Shown here: one piece after another, positions 44,304 to 54,752 of the stretch | Position numbering within the stretch: the stretch's first letter is position 1 | Layout of the letters: each line of letters opens with the position of its first letter | From: Solenopsis invicta | Lineage: Eukaryota; Arthropoda; Insecta; Hymenoptera; Formicidae | DNA length: 64,000 bases | Direction: 5' to 3' | NCBI RefSeq assembly: GCF_016802725.1 | Contig: NC_052665.1 | Span: 24,942,501 to 25,006,500 of the forward strand | Translations under genes and position numbers: made by a program | Notes under the pieces: model-generated | What the model was told of the DNA's origin: nothing | The model's input: only the letters and a program-made list of their open reading frames with translations | Databases searched by the model: none

Positions 44304-45340
44304 GGGCCAGTTTCACAACTTAGTTTAACCGGAGTTTAAACGTTTAAACTTGGTTTACGGTAAATATTGTGTCCCACACCTGTCTTAAACCTCGGTTAAC
44401 GTTGTTAAACTGCGGTTAAAGTTGAACGGCGAAATTCGGGCGTTTAAGGTAGATAACCGAGGTTTAATACTGCAGCGCCACTGCTTTCAGTAATCTTTCG
44501 AGTATTGTACTTCATGGCTGATATCTCCACGGAATTGTAAAAAGGTTATGTTGCAAGATATGGCTCTGGAATATATGTTATCGTCATCTGACGATGAAGA
44601 TTTTGTGCAAATAATAAATCGACGCCCGAGAATAATTAGAAGACGACCGTCATATTTTGAAGAATTTGATGACATTGATTTTTATGCTCGATTTCGCTTA
44701 ACCAAGGAATCTGTTACTGCAGTCTTAAGAGAAATCAAAGAAGAAATTTCTCATAAAACAGAACAGTAAAAATAGTTTTGTAATATTATTAAATTAGTAC
44801 TTATAGATTACATACTATAATTACGATGACCATATATGTGTTTTTCCAAAGAACAGTTTTTTTTTATTTCGAGTGGCTGTCTTTTAGATTTATTTATTTT
44901 TTTCAAAACTCAATTTTGTCTTTCATTCTAATCTGTTGTTCTTTATTTTATGAGAAATTTTTTTCTAATTAGTGTTCCAATGTTTAATGTACTTAATAAA
45001 GTGTAAATTTTTACAGTAACAATTGAATTTAATTGTTTAGTTCAAACTGATTTGGAAACATGTAAGAAGAAAACTTTAAAACTTTTAAATTTGTTCATTA
45101 TTTTTTGCCTTGGTGTATAGAACCTGTAATATCTCATTCCCTACTCTTCGGTAATAACCAATCACACTACTTGTTCTAGAAGAAAGATAAGTCTGTTGAA
45201 GTTTCTTCGCATAGATTATAGGTTTACGTAACCTAGAGTTAAAATCTGGTTGTGAAACGCGATAGAAGTTTAACCGTGGTGTTAAACTTGACGGTAGTTC
45301 AACTAAGCTCGGGTTAAACCCAAAGTTGTGAAACTGGGCC
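44304..45340 (+). mobile_element. PIF/Harbinger-derived element 2
   Basis: 1,037 bp with ends GG(G/C)CCAGTTTCACAAC, flanked by TTA (44301-44303 and 45341-45343). Subterminal GTTTAAAC and GGTTAAAC motifs occur at both ends. The left TTA is also the right TTA of element 1. A short transposase fragment lies inside. Confidence 0.85.
44548..44769 (+). pseudogene. Harbinger transposase N-terminal fragment
   Basis: 73 codons: an acidic Ser-rich start (LSSSDDEDF), then RRRPSYFEEFDDIDFYARFRLTKESV. The F(E/D)EFxDxxFxxRFRLxKxxV block is typical just upstream of the Harbinger DDE domain. The DDE domain is absent, so the element is non-autonomous. Confidence 0.65.
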
Positions 45341-45379
45341 TTAGTACGCGTATCAAGTGCTTGGTGTAAACTAGGCGAT

Positions 45380-45942
45380 AACTACTGAAGGTACGAATTA
45401 CAGGCAAATATATTACTAAATGTCGCTCATGATTAACTTTATTATATATATAATATAAGCAGAGATATTGAAAATATTATTGCAAATATAAAAACTTAAA
45501 AATTTTTTTATATTATTTAGAAGTTTTAAATATTTTCTTCAAATAAGGCAGCAAGATGTTTTTGTATAAATGTTACGATTCAGTGGATTTATTTGTTCGG
45601 TCGCTTTTCAGCCCGCTTGGAAGAGAGAATGAAGAAAGATTGAGTAAATAGAGTCTGTGTAAAAAAATGAAAGAACTGCTTTATTTGACACGGACGTTTT
45701 ACCCAAGACATCTAGTGAGAGACTAAAACCTGCCGCAGACGATACGTTTTTTCTTACGGGATTGCTTACGTGCTCCTATACTAGCAGTCTTACGTGCTCC
45801 TGTACTGGAAATAGGTAGCTTACGGGCTACGCTACTGGCTCGCATACTGGATTTTTGTAATAGATCATGTCCTATTTTTCTTACGTGATTCTGTACTGGT
45901 TTTTTTGTGAAAACCAATCAGGACGCAGTCTGTATAGTTTAT
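45380..45942. repeat. AT-rich spacer, then imperfect repeat with CTTACGTGCTCCT
   Basis: 45380-45720 shows nothing. 45724-45920 holds CTGCCGCAGACGATACG followed by repeated CTTACG(T/G)G(C/A)-type blocks with TACTGG. The inverse of its start (CGTATCGTCTGCGGCAG) is at 50711-50730, suggesting two ends of one old element now 5 kb apart. Confidence 0.45.
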
Positions 45943-46243
45943 ACTGGGTTATACCAGGGCACGTATTATGCATTTGTTCGGAATCGATTCCGATCGAAAT
46001 TATTTCATTTTCCCCTAAATTTCTATTGTGTTTTCTAGGGAAAACGGAATAATTCCAATTGGAATCCATTCCGAAGAATTCCTTAATACGTGCTCAGAGG
46101 GTCGATCATGAAACTTTTTCCCTAGGGCGGAAACGTGAAAAGTGAAAATCTTTACCATTGAAGTTAATGGAGAAATTTTTCATTTTTCACGTTTCCGCCT
46201 TAAGGAAAAAGTTTCATGATCGACCCCCAGGTTATACTGTCAA
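45943..46243. mobile_element. Hairpin element with a nested hairpin at 46099-46226
   Basis: The outer arms share GGGCACGTATTATG / TTAATACGTGCTC and GGTTATAC. The inner element is a nearly perfect palindrome with ends GGGTCGATCATGAAAC and its mirror; its end motif recalls the GGGGGTCGATTG element at 27750. Confidence 0.7.
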
Positions 46244-46529
46244 AGTGTTGTCAAAGTTCAAACGTGAATTCACTTCATAAACATGACATCGTGCAGAAAT
46301 GAAAAGACTTCAAAATAGTCCAAAGAAAGTATTTTATGTTTAATAGAGGCCTACTAATAGGAAGCATGTTTATATGCGATAAACACACCAAATTACCATA
46401 ATAAACACAGTAAAAGTGAGGCATTAAAGAATGTATTGACTGTCGACTCCATAAACGTCAGCAATATTTATTTCGTTGTCGCAATTTTTCAATAATTAAA
46501 AATAATGCAATAGCAATTTTACGACAATG

Positions 46530-48485
46530 TACAGTTGTGAGCTAAAAGATTGCAACACATTTTCTTCTATGATTTTTGGAATGTAGACTTGCTCATCGAA
46601 TAGCGAACGTAATTCTTATCTGTGGTTCTTATCTGTTGATCCAACCAATTATGTTCGTCGATTAATGAGTAAGTCTACATTCCAAAAACCACCGAAGAAA
46701 ATGTGTTGCAATCTTTTAGCTCACGAATGTACACCCACGGAATTTGATTCTGTCCATGGGGAAATTTTCCAAACTAAGAAGTCGCTATCTTTCTATATAC
46801 TTACAGTTTATGATTAATGTAACGACTAGAGCTTATTGGTCGTTACGTTAATCATAAACTGTAAGTATATAGAAAGATAGCGATTTCTTAGTTTGAAAAA
46901 TTTCTCCATGGACAGAATCAAATTCCATGGGTGTACACCCAAGGACTTTGATTCTGTCCATGGGGAAATTTTCCAAACTGAGAAGTCATCACTTTCTACA
47001 TACTTGCAGTTCATGATTAACGTAACGACCAATAAGCTCTAGTCGTTTCATTAACCATGAACTGCGAGTATGTAGAAAGTGGTGACTTCTCAGTTTGGAA
47101 AATTTCCCTATAGATAGAATCAAAATCCTTGGGTGTACACCCAAAGACTTTGATTCTGTCCATGGGGAAATTTTTCATACTGAGAAGTCGTTATCTTTCT
47201 ACATACTTACAGTTCATGATTAACGTAACGACCAATAAGCTCTAGTCGTTTCATTAATCATGAACTGCGAGTATGTAGAAAGTGGTAACTTCTCAGTTTG
47301 GAAAATTTCCCCATGGACCGAATCAAAGTCCTTGGGTGTACATCACCCAAGGACTTTGATTCTGTCCATGGGGAAATTTTTCAAACTGAGAAGTCGCTAT
47401 ATTTCTACATACTTACAGTTCATGATTAACGTAACGACCAATAAGCTCTAGTCCATTGAACTATATTCTAACTGGAATGGGCACTGCCATATAACGTCTG
47501 TAAGCGGAAAACGTGATAGAAATAGCATGATGCGTGGGGCCACCTCTCTTTTTCTAAGCGTTCTCTGCGCATGCGTTAGCATTCACCTTACATTCCTACT
47601 CAAAGTTAAATTTCTTCTTTGTTTTCATGTTGATACAGCATGTAACGGAATTCGTGGAAACGAGGAAGAAATTAACTTTTACTTAAAAAGTTACTTAAAT
47701 ACTTAAAAAAATATAATACAATTTTGCTTTTGTTTTATTTATGTATGTCATTCAAGTCGCTCGTTTATCTATTCTCATGTGCCGGTACTGCAAAGCTATC
47801 TAACGTGACTGTACTGACAAAGAGAGGTGGCCCTTCGAAGTGGCTCTCTCTCGTCACGTTTTCTGGCGGCTAGTGCCCATTCCAGTTAGAGTATAGTTCA
47901 ATGCTCTAGTCGTTTCATTAATCATGAACTGCGAGTATGTGAAGAAAGTGGTGACTTCTTAGTTTAGAAAATTTCCCCATGGACAGAATCGAAGTCCTTG
48001 GGTGTATAGTCGTGAGCTAAAAGGTTGCAACACATTTTCTTCGATGGTTTTTGGAATGTAAACTTGCTCATCGATAGGCGAACGTAATTGGTTGGATCCA
48101 CAGGTAAGAACCAATGACGTTCGCCGTTCGATGAGCAAGTCTACATTTCAAAAACAATCGAAGAAAATGTGTTGCAACCTTTTAGCTCACGACTGTACAC
48201 CCAAGGACTTTGATTCTGTCCATAGGGAAATTTTCCAAACTGAAAAGTCGCTATTTTTCTACATACTTGCAGTTCATGATTAATGAAACAACTACAGCTT
48301 ATTGGTCGTTATGTTAATCATGAATTATAAGTATGTAGAAAAATAGCGACTTCTCAGTTTGAAAAATTTCCCCATGGACAGAATTAAAGTCCTTGGGTGT
48401 ACAGTCGCTTTCATTATAGTTGCGACACTTTTTTTTAGATGCATTTCTGAACGAGCAACTATAACGAGAGATGAGAACGACTGTA
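46530..48485. mobile_element. Chain of hairpins sharing single TA dinucleotides
   Basis: In order: MITE-A (46532-46729), MITE-C (46732-46933), MITE-C (46936-47135), MITE-C (47138-47338), MITE-C split by MITE-H (47341-48004), MITE-A (48007-48195), MITE-C (48198-48399) and a short MITE-A relative (48402-48485). Neighbours share one TA, usually in the palindrome TGTACA, because both families end in CA/TG. Confidence 0.88.
47454..47903. mobile_element. MITE-H copy 2, 450 bp
   Basis: Ends CATTGAACTATA(T/C)TCTAACTGG and mirror; exact 8-bp duplication CTCTAGTC (47446-47453 and 47904-47911). Inserted in a MITE-C. No coding frame. An 8-bp duplication suggests a hAT-type transposase. Confidence 0.92.
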
Positions 48486-49084
48486 ATTGCGGAGGTTAGC
48501 GCGAAATGTCAAACGTTGATATACAAGGTGTCACAAAGAAAATCTGGGCACCTTGGAGGAAATATAAGATAAGTATACTCGCAAATATTTTTCAAATAGA
48601 GTTTATAAAAAAATATTAGCACATTTTTCGTATAGGATCGGCTTTGGTCTAATTGAGCTTTATATATTCGTCATTACAGCAACGATGAGCTGAGATGCTT
48701 AGATGTAGTTAAATAAATTATAACTACAATAAATATAAAAAATTAAAATTTTAAATATTTGTTACAGTTATAATTATAATTTATTTAACTACATCTAAGC
48801 ATCTCAGCTCACAAAGTATATTTTCTTATTAACAAACAATTTATTAGCAATTTTATTTTATTTTTTTTAGTGCTACTTATCTGACGTATCAAATGCTTCA
48901 ATTTACTTCTTTTCGATTACATTGTGAGTAATTTTCTTTAATTTCTAATGGACAACTGACTTTATTACTAAATATTCTTTTGGAATGTTTCAGAAATTTG
49001 ACAGATCAAAATTGAGGTTAGAACGGCTAGCTGTCAAAACACTACTAACACTACTTCTTCTTCTTTTAAAATTGGCACCCGTCC
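48486..49084. other. AT-rich segment with one hairpin at 48688-48820
   Basis: The hairpin reads GAGCTGAGATGCTTAGATG and its mirror around an AT loop. Otherwise no gene or repeat is recognised. Confidence 0.55.
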
Positions 49085-49760
49085 CCAGTGTGGTAATTAT
49101 GAAGGAGACGGTCCTTCTCACCGATTTTGATAAAATTTTACATATTTGTTCATTTTGAAACATACATTAAGAATCTAAAAGAAAAAATCGTCGCTCTCAA
49201 GGGGATAAAAAGTTATAAAGTATTAAATAACGACGTTTGTGAGGTTAGGAAATCTGTCACACAGCAAAATTAATTATCGCACCTGAAAGTAAATGCTTAA
49301 AAGGGGGAGGGGCTTCGCCCCTCCCCCCCCCCCAAATCTAACCCAACCCAACCCGTGTCCCAGTTTTAATTCAAAAATTGTTTTGCGTGGAAGTTGAAAA
49401 CCCATGTGGCGGGGGGTTTTCAACTTCCACGCAAAACAATTTTTGAATTAAAACTGGGACACGGGTTGGGTTGGGTTAGATTTAGGGGGGGGGGGGGGAG
49501 GGGCGAAGCCCCTCCCCCTTTTAAGCATTTACTTTCAGGTGCAATAATTAAAAAATATATTCGGTCTCTCTATGCCGTCAGTGTGACAGATTTCCTAACC
49601 TCACAAACGTCGTTATTTAATACTTCATAACTTTTTACCCGCTTGAGAGCGACGATTTTTTCTTTCAGATTCTTAATGTATGTTTCAAAATGAACAAATA
49701 TGTAAAATTTTATCAAAATCAGTGAGAAGGACCGTCTCCTTCATAATTACCCCCAGTGTT
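49085..49760. mobile_element. Foldback element with G-rich tracts
   Basis: The arms (about 49085-49410 and 49418-49760) pair almost throughout: GTAATTATGAAGGAGACGG, GAGGTTAGGAAATCTGTCAC, GGGGCTTCGCCCC, CCCAACCCAACCCGTG. It contains runs of 11-15 C or G. Related in its arms to the foldback at 25764-26779. The 78-codon frame is an artefact. Confidence 0.8.
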
Positions 49761-50207
49761 TAGGGCAGGGACGATTTGGCCATTGCAGAAAGTTGTATGG
49801 GAAACAAAAGGCTTAAATAGGAATACAGAATATGATTGAACAAAAAGTAAGGAGGATTGCGTCAGCAATCCTAACCGCGCTTTTTCACTCTATTACAAAC
49901 ACGCTTACTGGTACACGGCTAACCAGCGACCCAAGACTACTAACACTACGATACATTCATGGCCGCGCGCGACATTCGGTCATGAACGTAAAAATGACCA
50001 AGAAAGAAATGAGGTCCCCAAAATGGGTGACCCAGGCATTAATGGCACGGTCTGTACAACTGTTGCAATAATTTCATCCATCTCATCTATCTCATCCATA
50101 TTTAAGTGTGCCGCTTCCATGAAACAAATTTCAGTTGCTCAGCCCGTACGAAAACTCGAACCGTGTGAAGCCACGGCCAGTAGCACTACCAGTACCGTTG
50201 CCCGTAC
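49761..50207 (+). other. Unrecognised segment with two overlapping open frames
   Basis: Moderate base composition. Frames at 49832-50071 and 50023-50265 show no known motif; the second runs into MITE-H. An exon remnant is possible but unsupported. Confidence 0.25.
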
Positions 50208-50215
50208 GGTAGCAA

Positions 50216-50665
50216 CATTGAACTATACTCTAATTGGAATGGGCACTAGCCGCCAGAAAACGTGACGAGAGAGAGCCATTTCGAAGAGCCACCTCTCTTT
50301 GTCAGTACAGTCACGTTAGAAAGTTTTACAGTACCGGCACATGAGAATAGATAAACGAGCGACTTGAATGAAATACATACATAAATAAAACAAAAGCAAA
50401 ATTGTATTATATTTTTTTAAGTATTTAAGTAACTTTTTAAGTAAAAGTTAATTTCTTCTTCGTTTCCACGAATTCCGTTACATGTATCAACATGAAAACA
50501 AAGAAGAAATTTAACTTTTGAGTAGGAATGTAAGGTGAATGCTAACGCATGCGCAGAGAACGCTTAGAAAAAGAGAGGTGGCCCCTCGCATCATGCTATT
50601 TCTATCGTTTTCCGCTTACGGACGTTATATGGCAGTGCCCATTCCAGTTAGAGTATAGTTCAATG
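50216..50665. mobile_element. MITE-H copy 3, 450 bp
   Basis: Ends CATTGAACTATACTCTAA and mirror; exact 8-bp duplication GGTAGCAA (50208-50215 and 50666-50673). Same length as copy 2 but inverted, and very similar to it. Confidence 0.93.
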
Positions 50666-50673
50666 GGTAGCAA

Positions 50674-51109
50674 GTAAGAAAATCCAGTTAGAAATCCAGT
50701 AAGAAAAAACGTATCGTCTGCGGCAGGCTTAACTAATGATAAGCCGCTGGACTGTATAAGAAACAAAAAGTCTGTTCGTAAACTTCGCGGCCGTCATGCA
50801 CATTCGCACAAACACGCCCCAGCCAAAAATGACTTATCGAATCGATGTCGAATTGACGTCGAAACCATCGAAATTATATCAAATCAAAATAATGATCGAA
50901 ATTTGAGGCTGTTTTGATGTCTGTGTTTTATATAATATTAAAAAAAAACAAGTTATTTGTAACATCTACTTATCAGTAGACTAAATTATAACTTTCCCAT
51001 TTAAGTACCCCGTCAGCCAAACGTGAACAAACAGATTATTCGGAGAGTCTGCTATCACTTTCTGTTACCAGAAAGGCAACAGATTTCACACAGACTCTGC
51101 AATATCTGT
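50674..51109. other. Spacer
   Basis: Contains the inverse of the 45724 end motif at 50711-50730, then AT-rich DNA. No gene recognised. Confidence 0.4.
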
Positions 51110-51575
51110 GGTGTCAGCAAACTGCTGTCAGAAATTGGACAGAAACTGTTGGCATTTAATTTCAGCAGAAATCGAGCACATAGTGTTGACAGGATTGTTG
51201 TCAGATTGGCGACAGAAATCAAGCATAACCTGTGCAACACAATCTAACGGCAGACTGGCAGCAGAAATCGAGCACCGCGTGCTGACAAGATCTGACGTCA
51301 GATTGGCAGCAAAAAACGAGCCAGATCTACGTGACAATCTAACAGCAGACTGGCAGCACCACGCGAACACGCCATGCTGCCAGCAGCTTATGTCAGATAT
51401 GCGACAGAATTAGAGCAAGATCTACACAACACAATCTGACGGCAGATTGTTAGCACCAATCGAGCACCCCGTGCTAAGAGAACGTGACATCAGATTGACA
51501 GCACAATTCAAGCATAACCTGCGTAACATAATCTGACGGCAAACTGACATCACAAATCGAGCACCCCGTGCTGTT
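51110..51575. repeat. Tandem repeat, about 48-bp unit
   Basis: Unit anchor CAGA(T/C)TGGCAGCA or close variants at about 51210, 51251, 51299, 51346, 51393, 51443, 51491 and 51540. Alternate units end in GAGCACC(C/G)CGTGCT or AAGCATAACCTG(T/C)G, hinting at a 96-bp higher-order period. The open frame at 51108-51413 is a by-product. Confidence 0.8.
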
Positions 51576-52244
51576 TTGCATATTAATTTTTAAATTGTGA
51601 CGTAACTCTTCATGAATTTATTGAGGGCCTTTTCAGACAAACTTGCATAATTGCACGCATAAATAACATATGCATAAAGAAAGTGATTAATCCATTTTCT
51701 TATGCATTTGCTTAATTATTGGACAAATCAATTTCTTTATGCATATGTTCTGTCTGTTTCTATTTGCATTCTATACGCCGCAATTTCTATCTGCACCTGT
51801 CTGAGATTGCGTATAGAAATCCTATTCGTATCTATTCGCATGTATTTGTCCAGATTTCTATCTGCATCTGCCCGCATATATAAATAATTAAAACCCGTTC
51901 CTGGCCATAGTCTGACTAACAAAAATATTCAAAAAAATTCATGACCCGATTCATCCGTCTTCGCCTGTAAGTGCCGCTGGTCGCCGCTAGGTGGTGACCA
52001 ACTCATAAGTAAAATGTGATCTTTTTGATATATATATCGGAACGGTGACCAGCAACGAGCGCAACTTGCATATAAGCAAAACATGCTTTCTGTTTAGCTA
52101 TTATTCTGTTAAATTCTCTTTTATATCTTTATTTGAAGATGATGTCTACTACTCATAGCGAGTTTCTACATAAGGCATACGACGAAAAATGGTGCATACA
52201 ATTGTTAATTTCATATAATATCCCTGATAGCCACCTGTCTGTGT
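51576..52244 (+). other. AT-rich spacer, possible transposase N-terminal scrap
   Basis: 51600-51900 has imperfect inverted blocks (TGCATAAAGAAAGTG, TTTCTTTATGCATATG). At about 52139-52250 a frame reads MMSTTHSEFLHKAYDEKWCIQ, which could be an N-terminal piece of a transposase such as the Merlin gene downstream. Not certain. Confidence 0.3.
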
Positions 52245-53507
52245 TGTTGCTGTAATATTGCCGAAAACAAAGGGCATTAGTTTTCAGCAAATTTAGAACA
52301 AGGTGTGTGCCTCATTTGCCTTTGGTTTGACATCATATGAATTCAGCACGTTTTGCTGCCAATATGGTGCGTATTTGCTGTCAACGGTTTATCGCTATAC
52401 ATAAAAAGCAACATAAGAGCAAGTTGCCAACAACATGTGCTGAGTCATAAATTTCAGCAAAAATTCAACAACATGTCGAAAACGGTTAAATATATGTTTT
52501 GTACTTTTTTTTGTACTTTTTTTTCAAATATATAAAAAATAAATAAGTTAATTCTTCTTTCTGCTGAATTGTCACCACCCTGCCAAAAATGTGCGATAAA
52601 ACCGATTAAAAAAAAGTAATCCGAATCGATTGAGATTTCTACACCAAAAATACGGTATTAAGACCGATTGAAAATGAGATCGGAATCCAAATAGATTTAT
52701 TAAAACAGAATACATTAATGTAAAAATAATAAATGTTTAGTTTACAAAAAAGTATTTCTTGTATCCTTTTCGTTAAAAAGAATTAAATTTAAATTAAACA
52801 TTTAATTTATGTATAAGATTAAATAACAATACAACAATTGTTATTTACATATAAAAATATAAAATTTTATGTGGACCAATGTTCCACACACACGTTACGT
52901 TTGAAAAGAATGAGAGCGAGTATTTGTCTCGAGCTTACAACAAGCAAGTCCTAAAAGCTTACGGAAGTATGAGCTGGGATGACCGCCGCGGTGGCACCTA
53001 GATATAACGCCCGTGGCACTCGACTCACGAGAAATTCTCCTGCAGCGTGGCCGCCTAGCGGTGACGCCAGCACTCACTTGTTAAATCCATTTTAATCCGA
53101 TCTCATAGCTAAGTAAATAATTAATTTACACCTGTTTATTTATTTCATTACACACGCTCGCGTAAACACACAATCACATACGCACACGCGCGCACACACA
53201 CAAATCATTTTCGACATTTTATTTGGCTACAAGACAATAATTAATATATTTAATGTTTTTAACAAATACACGACAAAAGCACAGCATCATTATCTTTTTT
53301 TTATTATCGTCACGTTGCTCTTATGTTGTTGAAAATGATTGATAAAGCAAAATGTTTTCCACGAATAGAAGTCATTTTGTTGGCAACAGAATAAGCAACA
53401 GTTGCTCTCCGTTTGCTTTGAATCTGCTGACATAAAATGTCTCAAATCTGCTCTCATGTTGTTGAATATGTAGGACTATGCGTTACGTTTTCAACAAATA
53501 CACAGCA
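52245..53507. mobile_element. Non-autonomous element with GTTGCTG ends
   Basis: Ends GTTGCTGTAATATTGCCG (52245) and the mirror of GTTGCTGTGTATTTG (53507). Subterminal text AGCAACATAAGAGCAAGTTG / GTTGCTCTTATGTTGTTG recurs inverted. The centre (about 52750-53090) is the inverted copy of the 32290-32700 module. Includes a CA/CACACGCG-rich stretch at 53150-53205. Confidence 0.55.
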
Positions 53508-54467
53508 ACTAGTCGAAAATTCATGCTCAGCATTAAGTTGCCTGATTTTGCAAAACATGCATGGCTATCAGGGATATTTAAAGAAAAAATGGAATGTCCG
53601 ACATGTGGTACAAATATAAATTTGAATGTCGACACATTAGCATTTCGTTGTGGAAAGAGAAGCACTGTAATGGTTATTAAAAAGAAAAGGAAATCAGTAA
53701 CGTGTGGTTTCTTTCAATCAGTAAAATCGAATACATGGTTCCACTTTGTGCGTTTACCAATTTCAACAGTTTTAAAATTTATTGCACATTTTTTATGGAT
53801 TCCTGTTCCAAGATACAATTATATCTGCGAAGATCTTGGTCTGTCAGCAGAAACGATTGTTAACTGGAGTAGTTACTGTAGAGAATTGTGCGTGTATTGG
53901 ACAGAACATAATTCTCAAAAATTAGGTGGGCCCGGTGTAATCGTCGAAATAGACGAAGCAAAATTTGGGAAACGTAAATATAACCGTGGACGTCTAATTA
54001 CTGGAAAATGGGTTTTCGGAGGCTATGAACGAGGCACAAAAAAAATTTTTCTTGTGCCTGTTGAAGACCGCACTGCCGATACACTATTAAGCTGTATTAA
54101 AGAATGGATCCTTCCTGGTACGACAATTATGTCAGACAAATGGAAAGCATATAATTGTTTATCGTCAGAAAATTATAAGCATTTGTCTGTAAATCATTCC
54201 ATTAATTTTGTAGATTCAGATACAGGTGCACACACGCAAGCTATCGAACGTACCTGGCGAGAAGTGCGTAGCAATATTTCGAAATATGGCACGAAAGAAC
54301 CACACTTGATTTCCTATCTTGCGGAATACCTTTTTAAACGTGCATATTCATGTCATGAACGTATTCACGCATTCTTTCAATTAATGAAAGAATTTCAAGA
54401 ACACATGATAGCTGATAATTTTGTCGATGAAAGTTTAATCAATATTGATACTTCAATCGACGATTAA
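53478..54467 (+). CDS. Merlin (IS1016/ISXO2-like) transposase
   Basis: Open for 329 codons. Zinc-ribbon-like start (MECPTCGTNINLNVDTLAFRC; C40, C43, C58 from the first Met), then the ISXO2-like DDE domain: VIVEIDEAKFGKRKYNRG (D159), GKWVFGGYERGTKKIFLVPVEDRTADTLL in two parts, TTIMSDKWKAY (D220) and AHTQAIERTWREVR (E257). All three catalytic residues are present. Merlin transposases are about this size. The first Met lies inside the neighbouring non-autonomous element's end, so the true start may be 53523 (MLSIK) or the original N-terminus may be lost. Inverted ends of its own element were not found. Confidence 0.85.
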   Translation: MRYVFNKYTATSRKFMLSIKLPDFAKHAWLSGIFKEKMECPTCGTNINLNVDTLAFRCGKRSTVMVIKKKRKSVTCGFFQSVKSNTWFHFVRLPISTVLKFIAHFLWIPVPRYNYICEDLGLSAETIVNWSSYCRELCVYWTEHNSQKLGGPGVIVEIDEAKFGKRKYNRGRLITGKWVFGGYERGTKKIFLVPVEDRTADTLLSCIKEWILPGTTIMSDKWKAYNCLSSENYKHLSVNHSINFVDSDTGAHTQAIERTWREVRSNISKYGTKEPHLISYLAEYLFKRAYSCHERIHAFFQLMKEFQEHMIADNFVDESLINIDTSIDD

Positions 54468-54752
54468 GCAATATGATTTCACACACACACGTGGTGGTTT
54501 GGAGTCACAAAATACTGCGAAAATGACGAGTCGCAGGGTCCATGCACGTGTAATAATTACACATGCACTCACACATATTTAAAAGTATGATTACGCGTAT
54601 ACCGTTGGTATTACGAAAAATATGCATAGAAGCTTTATTGTAGACAATTTCAAGAGCTTCATTTTTTATTTGACACTTTTTTCTAGGAAATCAATATTTT
54701 TCGAGATATATGCAAAAGAATAAAAAAAAACCTTTCTTTTTGTATTTTCAAG
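54468..54752. other. Spacer between Merlin and DUF4806 gene
   Basis: CA-rich start (CACACACACACG), then AT-rich. Possibly 3' part of the Merlin element and intron of the next gene. No first exon of that gene was found here. Confidence 0.35.

Larger units (their letters stand above)
42796..45375. mobile_element. MITE-D copy 3, split by three other insertions
   Basis: Starts CTAGTTTACACCGAG at about 42793 and ends CGTATCAAGTGCTTGGTGTAAAC at about 45372. Between its pieces lie MITE-C (42810-43144) and the two Harbinger elements (43319-44300, 44304-45340). The piece 43146-43318 matches copies 1 and 2. Confidence 0.7.

Noticed and set aside
49318..49510. CCCAACCCAACCC / GGGTTGGGTTGGG as telomeric repeat
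   Set aside because: Insect telomeres are usually TTAGG repeats; this is a short mirrored motif within a foldback element.
51108..51413. 101-codon frame
   Set aside because: It coincides with the 48-bp tandem repeat and has no motif beyond that periodicity.
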